Shown here one piece after another: positions 24,813-35,700 of a stretch of 64,000 nucleotides of DNA. Positions within the stretch are counted from its first letter, which is position 1; every line of letters starts with the position of its first letter. The notes below the pieces were generated by a model, which did no database searches, was not told the origin of the DNA, and saw only the letters and a list, made by a program, of their open reading frames with translations. The translations under genes and the position numbers were made by a program. The DNA comes from Phorcus lineatus (Eukaryota; Mollusca; Gastropoda; Trochida; Trochidae). The DNA lies in NCBI GenBank assembly GCA_921293015.1, contig OV121091.1:32968839-33032838 (forward strand), written 5' to 3'.

Positions 24813-26360
24813 GATATAGGCATGCGAGACTTACCCTTGATGACACCTCTTAATCCCTAATGGAAAAATCAGTAACAGAAAAAGAAAAATGTTAAATCAA
24901 TCTTTATTTCAACCATTACTATAATTACACCATATAAACATATATGTAAATTAATGTCACATTAAAATATCTCAACTTAATATTTGAGTTACGCAACAAA
25001 ACAATCGTGATTAGCAGATAGGTATATTAAAAATGTATGCCATTTCGCCAATTATCAGAGACTAATCAATTACATGCTGTTTGTAGGTTCAAAGCTGTAG
25101 ATTGTTGCCTGACAGGTTGTATGAATCACGCAGGTACTTGATCAGAAATATACAAAATTGAGCTATTGGTGCTGCAGCTTATCATGCTTTCTATTGTTAG
25201 ATGTTGCAAACTAGAATAATGGTTATTAAGTAAAAGACTTCAAAAGAAGCCTTGAGGAGGGACACCCTGCCATTACCATATTTGAACGGGTTTTAAGACA
25301 AAATTTAAAACCTGAGTCTCCATTTAACAAAAAATGCTTTTCTAAAAAAGTTAGCTTATTATACCAACTAGTATATCGCACTTAAATTTCTTCCCCGTCA
25401 AACCCTTATTTTTTAGGGGTAAGACAATGAAATCAAACATGTAAGTCTCTGTCCTATTCAGATGATATTTAAGCATTTCATTTTCCTAACATTAAGTGTT
25501 TTTGTAAATAGATAAAAAGAAGATTTGAGGGTAGACACCCAGCCACAATAATATCTATAGTGGAGTCAAGAGCACAATTGATTCTCCATGTCATATTGCA
25601 TACATGCAAGGGACCTCACTAAGTAATTGTGGATATTGACTGCAACCTTTCCAGAGATCAAGTGGAAAATTTTAAATCGTCCGAACTGACGATTGATAAT
25701 GGGCCAAGCCATAACCCCATCTGACCTTATAGGCCTTTTGAGCTTAAATGTTAACTTATACAGGCAGTTAAAAGATTAGAATTCTAATATTAAAGCGTTA
25801 GAAAAAGAGTTAAAATAAAATCTAATTAATACATTTCCTTTACCACAAAATTGTTTCATTTGTTCTCTTTAAGAGACAAGACAAGTATTTTTAGTTTTCT
25901 GGCCAATTGATCAGATTTAGATATCAGATTTAGATGCCAGACTAAAACTGAATACACCGCACATACTGGAGTGTTAGGAGATACAAACAATCAATGGTAT
26001 TGACCAAACAGATATTGAGGTCTGAACACACAGATTACACTTGATACAAATAATCAACGAATATTGAAAAGAAACAAAATTACTCATTATCTATTACAAA
26101 CCTTTTTGGAGTTAAGTATACCACCTGCCATTTACCACTAGAGGAGACAGACAAAATATACAGCTAAAAGTACTGTTGATATTCTTTTGTAAAGAAATGT
26201 TAATCTCATTAAAATATAAACAATTAACAAACCAGTCCTACTCCACATTCCATAGAATTCAAAAGGAATATGTCATCGACTCAAACAAACATAAAGTGTT
26301 ATTTTAGTTCTTTGGTACAATCATCTGACTTTACAGTCAATATATTCTCAAGGTAATATC
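24813..26360. other. Region downstream of MAIP1, no gene recognised
   Basis: AT-rich, with many stops. Part could be a long MAIP1 3' untranslated region: a minus-strand AATAAA lies at 24903-24908, though closer signals exist at 26551 and 26561. No independent gene was seen. Confidence 0.4.
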
Positions 26361-26369
26361 ATCCAATTC

Positions 26370-26620
26370 ATGTAACAATGAAATTAATAAGTTGTCTATT
26401 TCATTATACAGGGAAATTAGCAAGTTGTCCATTTCATAATATAGGGAAATTAACAAGTTCTCTTTTCTTATCCCACTAAACAATTTAATTCACTTTCATC
26501 ATATTGGGAATAACAAAGTTGTCTTTTTATCATATGAGATTTACAAGTTGTTTATTTCATTTTATTTGAATTAACAAGTTGTCACTTTTCATATCAGCAA
26601 GTTTTACTTTTTCAGTTCAT
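26370..26620. repeat. Degenerate tandem repeat of about 33 bp in the MAIP1 3' region
   Basis: Six or seven loose copies of a unit around AATTAACAAGTTGTC followed by TTTCAT and a short AT-rich spacer. It lies within about 300 bp after the MAIP1 stop codon and probably in its 3' untranslated region. Candidate minus-strand AATAAA signals at 26551-26556 and 26561-26566 fall inside it. Confidence 0.6.
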
Positions 26621-26675
26621 GTGAAATTCACCAAGTGTTGATTTCACTAGATGGTTGAATATGAATATGTTTTTT

Positions 26676-29600
26676 TCATCTGATAGTGAAGCCTTTGTTT
26701 GGGTAGAAGTGATTCAGTTTGTTGATGCTCCAGTCTCCTTCCACTCCTTTGGTAAACTCCCGGATAAATCTGAAATAGACATTAAATATAAAAGACTGAA
26801 AAACATTAACCAAAACATAAACTAGAAAACTTAATATTTTATCTGAAGATCTTACAACATGCCTGGTAAGTCTTTTTGCAGACATTGGCTTAGGCTAACC
26901 TCGAGTCTATGAAATATCTTGTTCAAGTAATGCAACTCTACTGAACAGACTGTCTCTCAAGAAAGACACAATAATCATTATTGCTATATTTTTTAAATGT
27001 GAATAGGTCATGTAGTTTCAATGGTCCCACTTTAATGCTACGATATATACACTACATGGAGAAGGACTAGCAGTGACAAATTCCTTGTTAGTACTGTAAC
27101 TTGAATTGATAGTTTTGCACTACTCCATCTGAAGATCAATTGTTGATTGATGTCCTACTGTCCTGTGTGAAAGGCTTTCAGAAAAGTACTGCATTATTTA
27201 GATGAAGTGTTCATATTTCAGCATCTTATGATATGTAACATGTTGCTTTGAAGGTTTCACTCGTAACATGGTGGCTATAATGTTATAATAATGAAAAGGC
27301 CTTCAAAACTTGCTTGCAATATATTGTGCTTTGTAAATTGTTCAGCAGAAGCTAGACCTACTAAACTATTGGAGGTAATACACACAGTTACAATGTAATG
27401 CACATAATATTAACTGCATTCTGAAAACCAAAAAGGCTCTTAAGATTAGAGTTCCTTCCCTTGTGCAATGTGCACATATTTCTTACAAAAACAACAGACA
27501 GAGATGTAAAACAGTTATCAACTAGAGAGTGTCTTCATGCTTCAAAACAAATGTCTCCCCCTCCAAAGATTTCTCTAAGTTGTTTTAGAATGATGCTCAA
27601 AATAAATCCTTTATTCAAAAGATAAAGTCCAAATTGTTGCTGTGTAAACAAAAAAAAACAACTGAAGCATGGTCAAACCCCAAAATGCACATCTACATAT
27701 TATGGAGAGGCAGTACACACAATTTGGTGATTATTGGTCAAAAAGTTTTAGAGTTATGCTTCAGAAATGAATACTACCCTTGAAAAGACAAATCCAGATT
27801 GTTGCCATGGAAACAAAAAAAACAAATTGAAAAGATGTTCAAACCCCAAAAAGGCACATCTACATGTTATTGAGAGGTTGCATGTATACCAAATTTGTTG
27901 ATGGTTGGTCAAAATATGTTCAGAGTTATGCCCTGGAAACAATATTGGAACATCGACTCAGAAACCAACGGAAACTAGACCAAACACAATATGTCTTATC
28001 TCCAAGAGAAAGATTACATCATAAAAGGATTGTATCCTTGTTGTACAATTTCACCATCAGGTCATTATGAAAGAGAAGACATGTATTACTTCTTAGGGGA
28101 GATAATGAGATGGTTGAAATGTAATCTTATTGAGGTGAGTGTCTCCTTTCAATTTAAAGACACAAAGGTGTAACACGTACCTGTAGTTGCACACATACAT
28201 GCGGTCCTGACTCTCCCGCACCTCATTGTAGTATGCAACTGGTTCTTTCTCCTTTGCTTCATGGTAACCATGGAAACCTTGTAGGACCACGGTCACTTCC
28301 ACAAACCTCTGATCTGTAGCAGATATTCATAGCAACATTTGATGTACAATGGGATTCACTTATCTATATTATCATTTTACAATCACATATTATGCTAAAA
28401 TTAGAAAATGCCATTTCTTTTCTGAAGAGCATATAAAAATATAACTTTTATTTCATTAGTATATTGATAACTGAGCATAAGGTTTTGCCAACCTCTATCA
28501 AGCCAGTGGGTACAAATGAAAATGACTAGGATGGAATCTTGGTACCAACATCTCACACCCAAAGAGTTTGATACAAACATTTAAGATTAAACATTTGTAT
28601 TGTGTACCTTGAACTTGCCAAGGTACTACCGAATTTTCACTACAAACATAACATTTGCATCATCAAAGTAAAAATCAAAGTTGGCTAAATGCTGCTGTCA
28701 GTTTTTGAATTTACCTTCCAAACAGAAACCATATATAGACATTGCTTATGGTTAGCATTATTTGATTCATGATTATTCTTTTAAAGAAGTTATCAGTGTG
28801 ACCTTCTATGGAAATAGAACTGCCTAATGCCAAAGCACAACCACCTTCAACAGGGCTCCAGATAAGATGCGTATCTGCATAAAATATGCACAGGTAATTC
28901 ATATATATATATATATACGCATTAAAAATGAAATCAATGAGTGACAGATATGCACAACTTTCCTAGAATACGTATCAGATATGTGTTTACAGGAGTGATT
29001 TTAAATTTTAATTTCTACATGTCTGATCTTTAAATCTCGAATAGTAGCCAACTTGATACCAACCTGTATGAAAACAAAGATTACCAAGTTTATATTTCGT
29101 CAAAGATAAACCCTTCGTTTATTTACAGCTTAAACGTGTGGAAAATATAAACAACAACTAACATTGAAAAGGATGCTAACTTGGAATGAGGATCTGAAAA
29201 TGAAAAAAATTGAAATATTACAAGTTTTGTTCATGTGGTAATTTTACTCCTCACTTTTTATCAAAATAAATAGTCCAAATAATTCTGGAGCCCTGTTCAA
29301 GGTAGCAAATAAGCTTCCTTGACGTCACAATCTCATGGATAAACAGTAATTTACATTTTTAATACAGATTACAAATATTTTTTTCATCTATGTCAAATTA
29401 TGTCAGATATTAATCATAAACACTTCAAATTATTTCATGTTGTTCAACAGCAAGTATTCCAAAACCAAATCCCATTTGATTGTTAAATGTTTCAAGTCAG
29501 TTACAATGAAGATTTTACCAGCTCTTCATCTTCAAATCCCAGATGTACTCAAGTTTATATTTCAGTCCTGAATGAGATATAAATCCATGAATTCTGTTAC

Positions 29601-32600
29601 ATGCTGTTGACATTCCAACACCATATAAACTAATTAATTTTGCTAAGGTTGGGACTAAGTTTCACACTCGCCAATGATTTTTAAAGTCTACTATCAGACA
29701 ATTGAAGTAGTAGCTTAAGTCTATATAAGAATGTAAAAGCTTCCTAAATGAGAGTAAAACCTCATGAAAACAAACATTAGTTGAAAGATTGATACAATAC
29801 ATCAAATAGAAACAACAGGTGTCTACCAACAATTATTCGAGCTTTTCAATTTGTTACCAGCACACGACATGAGATAAGTGATGCATTGTAGTTTGTGGCA
29901 ATACAGCTTGTCTAAGTAAACTTTGTTACCAGCACATGACATGAGATAAGAGATGCATGGCAGTTTGAGGCAATACAGCTTGTTTTAGTAAACTTTGTTA
30001 CCAGCACACGACATGAGATAAGAGATGCATGGTAGTTTGTGGCAATACAGCTTGTTTTAGTAAACTTTGTTACCAGCACATGACATGAGATAAGAGATGC
30101 ATGGTAGTTTGTGGCAATGATAGAGGATATTATATGAGTGTCCATGACAAATTATTTTTACAACATGAGTGCTTAATATTAGTATTTATCGAGCGAGAGT
30201 GAGTGATATACAGATATTAAGGCACGAGTGTTGTAAACATAGTATGTTATGGATACAAGTATAATATTCTGTTTATTACCAAAGTCAAGAAGTCAAGGAA
30301 ACTATAAAAATCAACATCAAAGCAAAGGCATAGACGCATTTGGAAGATAACGTCATAGGAGAACTGTGACGTCAAGCATTGTTCTTGATGTGATGTCACA
30401 ATGGAAAAGTGATATTTTGCCCTAGGGCATTGTACCTACAAGGGCATTGTATCAAAAATAGGAACCCCATTATGATTGCCCTTGTAGGTAATAAAGTGAG
30501 TGAGTGAGTTATTGTTTAACGCCGCTTTGGCAATATTTCAGCCATTAGCAGCGTCGTAGGTAATAAAGCTTTTTTTAGTAATTTTGTTACCAGCATGATA
30601 TGAGATAAACAATGTTTGGAATATTGCGGCAACACAGCTTGTTAACTTAAACTTTGTTACCAGCACATGGCATGAGATAATGGAAGTTTGTGGCATCACA
30701 GCTTGTTATAGTACCATAAGTATATGTACCTGTTTCATCATCAAACATCATGCCAATCTCGTATACAAATCGGAAGAAGATATCCCTGGGATTGACGTGG
30801 ATAAATCTTCTCTGGCTTACGCTGAGATCTGCATAAGAGTTTCTTATTTCCTGGATTGCCTGGTGAAAAATCAAATTAACTGCAATCTTTAGGATTAAGC
30901 TTTTACATCACTTCCTCTAAAAAACAGATGCAATTGAATTACTGAAAATGTTCAAGAAAAGGGTTTTCATATTTGTATATATATATATATGTATATATTG
31001 TCAATAGAAATGAAAATGTGATAAGTTATTTGAGTAAAATATTTATTTTATAACTAAGCTTATCAGATTTTTTAAATCATTATTTCTTTAAACATTTTGG
31101 AGATATTTAGAACATAGTAACCAATTAAAATGACATTTGATAATCAGGAGTAAATAAATATTAGGGCTGAGTATTACACTAATTTTTTTATTGCCATTTA
31201 TTGTGCTATACAGGTCACGTACTGCAATAATATTACAATATATTAAATGAACTCTACAGTCTACTGTTTATACTTCTTTATGCAGTATAGAACTTATGCA
31301 TAGACGATTTTTACTGAAAAAGATAAAGTTTGCAAGTAAATTTTAATGACATATATATTTTTTTAAAACTCTCTTATCATTTGTAATACAGCTAAACGAG
31401 TATTCTTACACATCAATAGAATATTTCTTACACGTTTAAAGCAAATTAGAACACGTTTGCTGAATAAACTTGTATTTAAATAAGCTGGTGTAATTCCTCG
31501 TGATATGAAAAATAACATTCCAATAATTGTAAAGCATAATCTGTACTGCAATATATTGGTATTGTGATAATATTACAGAGCCAAATAAATATGTTTGTTC
31601 TTTTATAGTATTTTGTGAACAATATTTGAGTACAGTTTAAGTATAAACCTAATCTACTTAATTCAATCTTTCAACTTGGTCAAAATGAAAGATTTTATTA
31701 CCTCTTCATCTACAAGACCCTGGAGACTTTCAAAGTTTCCCTCAGAAATACAACTGGATACCAGTGAAACTGCCTGGAAAAGAATGAATCATCTCTAAGC
31801 AATATATCATAAACATCAAATTTTTTCAGAGAGAACATTTTATACCGAAAATAGGATTCCAACTGGGCTTAGTATATAGCGTTGATGTTAAATATTCATC
31901 AAAAACCCATCTATAATCTCTACTCAACAGAAGTAAAGGGTCAAATCTATATTTCTGCCAGTCACGATTCACATCATAGTAAGTTAGAAACATATGCTCA
32001 AGTAAGCAAGATTTTATTTTTATTGTGATATTTTCAATGAATCAAATTAGCATTGAACCTGTTATTGTCAGACAATGTATATAATCAAAAAATGACATTG
32101 ACATACATGCATATTGCAAAATATAACTTCAATGTAACGGTGTCGCAATATCATATGTCTTCCAATGTAACTATACTATCAATTAATATAATACAGTGTG
32201 AATAACTAAGCATCACCTGCGTGCACCCTTCTAGGAATGAATCGATTGAAAATGTTCGGTCATAATATCCCGTAATTAACATGGCAAAGAATCTATTTTT
32301 CAAGGACTTCAGAAGACTTGGCCATATTATTTCTGAGAAGTCCATTAATCGTAGCGGCAATCGCTGGTCGTTTCTATCATCGTCGTATCCTGAAGAAAAT
32401 GATCGTGACAAAGAACTCCCCGATATTTGGGACCGCTGAACTTTGTGTAAAACTTTGACATTTCCTTTTCCACAGTTCGATTTTGTGAGTGTGACCGAAC
32501 TTCGCGAAGTGTGGTCATTCTTTGATATGAACGGAGAGCACAAGGCACGTGCTTTTTTGAAGTTTTCCTTCACTTGTTTAGAACGAAAACCCCACTTCGA

Positions 32601-32675
32601 AAGTTTCTGAACTACATTTGGACGTAAAGTCGAACTTATAACTGATCCACATGCCCATATTGATCTCCAAGCCAT
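26676..32675 (-). CDS. MAIP1: Matrix AAA peptidase-interacting protein 1
   Basis: In vertebrates this mitochondrial matrix protein binds the m-AAA protease and protects the calcium-uniporter subunit EMRE during import. Five exons join in phase: 32675-32217, 31773-31702, 30859-30730, 28313-28181 and 26769-26676, all GT-AG. The product is 295 residues, close to my recollection of the human length (about 290). Residues 1-45 are basic and serine-rich with no early acidic residues, as in a mitochondrial targeting sequence. Exon 1 ends with a hydrophobic aromatic block (MDFSEIIWPSLLKSL) and a predicted helix. Later exons carry FFRFVYEIGMMFDDET, FVEVTVVLQGFHG and the C-terminal NYRFIREFTKGVEGDW. The call rests on family resemblance from memory and on its head-to-head position with TYW5, as in human. 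Introns 3 and 4 hold repeats. Confidence 0.87.
27541..27955 (+). repeat. Dispersed tandem-unit repeat, copy 2 of 3, in MAIP1 intron 4
   Basis: About two and a half units of the family also found at 17060-17460 and 62340-62935. Unit landmarks are AAAAGGCACATCTACATG, GAGAGGTTGCATG, ACCAAATTTG-TGATGGTTGGTCAAA, AGAGTTATGC and GTTGCCATGGAAAC. It lies inside the intron between MAIP1 exons 4 and 5. Confidence 0.7.
29850..30118. repeat. 72-bp minisatellite in MAIP1 intron 3
   Basis: Four close copies of a unit beginning TTTGTTACCAGCACA and ending AGCTTGTTTTAGTAAAC. Two further diverged copies lie at about 30588-30715 and abut MAIP1 exon 3. Because 72 is a multiple of three, a minus-strand frame stays open over several units; it is not evidence of a gene. 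Confidence 0.93.
30157..30238. mobile_element. Hairpin inverted repeat, arms about 34 bp
   Basis: Arms about 30157-30190 and 30203-30238 pair around a centre rich in GAG (GAGCGAGAGTGA). Terminal sequences are TTTACAACA and TGTTGTAAAC. It lies between the 72-bp array and the retroposed tail in MAIP1 intron 3. Confidence 0.65.
30484..30568 (-). mobile_element. 59-bp retroposed (ACTC)n tail with 13-bp target duplication
   Basis: An insert at 30497-30555 is flanked by a perfect 13-bp direct repeat, GTAGGTAATAAAG (30484-30496 and 30556-30568). Read on the minus strand it ends GGCGTTAAACAATAACTCACTCACTCA, in parts GGCGTTAAACAA then an ACTC run, which is the 3' tail of a retroposon. The insert is therefore a copy truncated at its 5' side to almost nothing but the tail. 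It resembles tails that I associate with abalone. Confidence 0.8.
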
Positions 32676-32756
32676 ATTCCTGCAAGAAAGAGTCGTTCGG
32701 AGTTACGTCCCTTTGAAGACCTTATGTAACTTTACACAGGAGAGTTCATCACGGAA
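32676..32756. promoter_or_regulatory. Bidirectional promoter region between MAIP1 and TYW5
   Basis: Only 81 bp separate the two start codons, so transcription start sites and 5' untranslated regions of both genes must lie here or overlap the opposite gene. No TATA box is apparent, as is usual for divergent housekeeping promoters. Exact start sites cannot be read from sequence. Confidence 0.8.
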
Positions 32757-35700
32757 ATGCCCATCATCATGGCGGATACATGTTGTTCTGTTGAGAAAAG
32801 AAAGACTCTTGATCTTCCAGTTTTTCGCAACGTAACAAAGGAATTGTTTTTAAGTGAAATTTACCCACAGGTAATATCAATAATCGAAGCAATTTTATCT
32901 TTATCATACCTTGTTTATACATTGTCTCTTTCACAAATTGTTTTCTTTATAAATTGCATCTGTTAGGCTAATTAAACATTTTTTACTATGATATAAATGT
33001 AACCTCCTCTATCCCATCATCATTGCTTGACAATGACACAAGAAGCTGTGTCGAAACGTCGCGTGCTCAGAATAGAGAATTTTTCATCTATTTATTCGTT
33101 TCTTATCTGATTTCCAACTTCTAAATGCCACTCAAAGAAGATATTCTACATGTTTTAGCAGTTTTCTTTGTGAGAAATGTCGATATTATTCATGTTATAT
33201 TCTGCATGGTGCATTAATTACCTCTATTAAACTTATTAACAAGAGATACATAATTAGAAGACTGGCTTACTCACTGTGATGTCCAGTTACAGATATCCCT
33301 TTTATATTTAATTTCATTGGCAAGATGGGTAAATTTATCTGCTTTTAACCAAAAATATTATTGAAAATCCAGAGATTTTGTTGGAACAATCAGTCAACAG
33401 TTTGATTTTTCTAAATTAGCTGTGATCAGTAACTTTTTCTGTTTAAATCAAGATATTATATAACATTATTTCATAATCTTATGAATTTCAATTACATGAG
33501 AATTGTGAATTAATACAATTTCAGAGGAAACCTGCCATACTAAGGGATGTTGACATTGGCCCCTGCAGGGAGACTTGGACTGTGGAACACCTAGCAAAAC
33601 AAGGAGGGGATAAGACAGTGAAGATTCACGTCTCTTCAACACCACAGATGGATTTCATCAATAAAAACTTTATGTATAGGTAAAAACTGTAAGCAGCTCA
33701 ATATTTTCAAAGATTATAAGTCACCAATATATATTTAATTATAAAGCTGATGACCTGATTACAACCTTTTTAGCACGTCAGCTCTGATTATTCGAGACAG
33801 GCTAATGGAAGGGCATTGTTCTATGTCTATAAACTTTTGCTTTTTCAACTTCTCTTCAAGCACAACTGGCTCCAGGGTTCACAGGTCACTACACAGTTTA
33901 AGAGTCTTCATAGTATTTGTGAAAGTAAAATATATTTGGATCTTACTAGATTCAACAATTGGTGTTAGAAAAATGACCAATCGATACAAAGGTTAAGTCT
34001 TAGAAAATTAGAGTAAAATATTTGTCTTCGGAAATTGAAATACCATCTATCGTGTCTTGTTTATATACATTCAAGTTTTTGTTCCGCAGATCACTGCCTT
34101 TTTCAACATTCGTTCAGCGAGCAGCAGAAAAACAACATTCAGAATTCTTCATCAGTGAGGTAAATTTCTTTTCATGAAGTAATTAAGAATCACTTCATGA
34201 TTTAATGAGTCTTGATTTCTGGTACCTTTTGCTGTCTGAAATGGTTTACTGTCTGAATAATCCTGCACACTTTCTGAAATTAGATCATGGTAAGAAGCAC
34301 AATAAGTCATGATGAACATATGATGACTATCTGCATCAGCAACAAGAGGGAATAATTGTGTAAGTGGTCCAACATTTTTATATCTAACAGAATAGCAAAG
34401 GGTCACTCGTTATCTGATTTAGATTTGTCTTCTTTTTACAAGTCAGTTTTAATTTTGAAAATTAATTGACTGTATGATTCAATATGGATTCATTATTTGT
34501 GTAACTGTTTCTGAAATGATTTCAATCAGAAAAATTCCTGCAACAGTCATTGTTTGCATGGGTAGTCTTATAAATATATGTAGTTGTAACCTAACGTGAT
34601 TTTGAGATCACCTCTTGTGGGATCCAAACCCAGAATGTGCGGGTAAGAGTTAGACACTCTACTGATTCAGCTAAAGAGATATCAGGCATGCTTTTAGTTA
34701 TACCGATATATGTAGTCATGTCCGATGACAGGATGAGCACTATTACCTGAGGGCACTGGGTGAGGATCCAAGGAAGGATGTAGCGGACATACATCAACAG
34801 TTCCCTCAACTCGCAGCCGACATCCACCTGCCACAGTTCTACCAACCCTCCCAGTTCTACTCAAGTGTCTTCCGTATTGCCTCTGCTGGTTTACAGCTGT
34901 GGACTCACTACGATGTAGGTGTCACTTGCTCTATGAAATCCACAGGAGAGAAATGCCGCACAAATTATTCAATAGATGTATTCGTAATATTTAAAAATTC
35001 TTTTCTGTATCTATATCCTTTGTTTTCATTATGTTTGGACAGTTCACTCCTAATCAATTTTGTAGTTAACTGATGATGATATCATTAGTGGTTCAATCCT
35101 GTATACTCTTATGTGTCATAGTCAAAAGTGTCATTTACCAACAAGCTTTGACTGTTGCTGAAAATGATAATCCACATATGCTTATTGGTTTAGTATAATG
35201 ATATTATAAAGCTTATGAAGTGATATTTGATCCAAAATGGTATATTGAGGAGTATGCACCATTTGTCACATTTTAGAAACTTATTTATTTTAATGTAGTC
35301 AGAATGACAAATTTAGGTTGACAATGTTTAATAGGTTGTAAAACTAGTAACCATGTAAATGACATGTGATTTCAGCAAAAAGCGAATCTGTGAACCCCTA
35401 AACCAAACTTGTGTTATTTTATGTAGAAGTACTTACTGTTTCTGAATAGTATAATTTAATGTTCATCAGTTTAGTATTAATTTAGTCGTGATTCTGATTG
35501 AAAATCGGTCAATGAAACTTATCTGGGGCAGGGAGAATATAAATTTTGAGTTGTTAATATTTGAAAAGTTAGATGACTAGTAATCATGTAAATGGTGCTT
35601 GTGATTTTGGATTCGGCACAGTCATAAGGTTGTTATTTGATTATCAATTAAAAACTGATAAATGTCATATATTTGACAGTCTTTGGACAGAAATGTGAGA

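Noticed and set aside
28711..28902. Extra MAIP1 exon between exons 3 and 4
   Set aside because: Exons 3 and 4 already join in phase (1/1) and complete a conserved-looking protein; this frame has no matching splice sites.
29912..30145. 77-residue repeat frame on the minus strand
   Set aside because: By-product of the 72-bp array in MAIP1 intron 3.
34610..34680. Functional tRNA gene
   Set aside because: The anticodon arm does not fold and the T loop deviates, so a SINE head is more likely.
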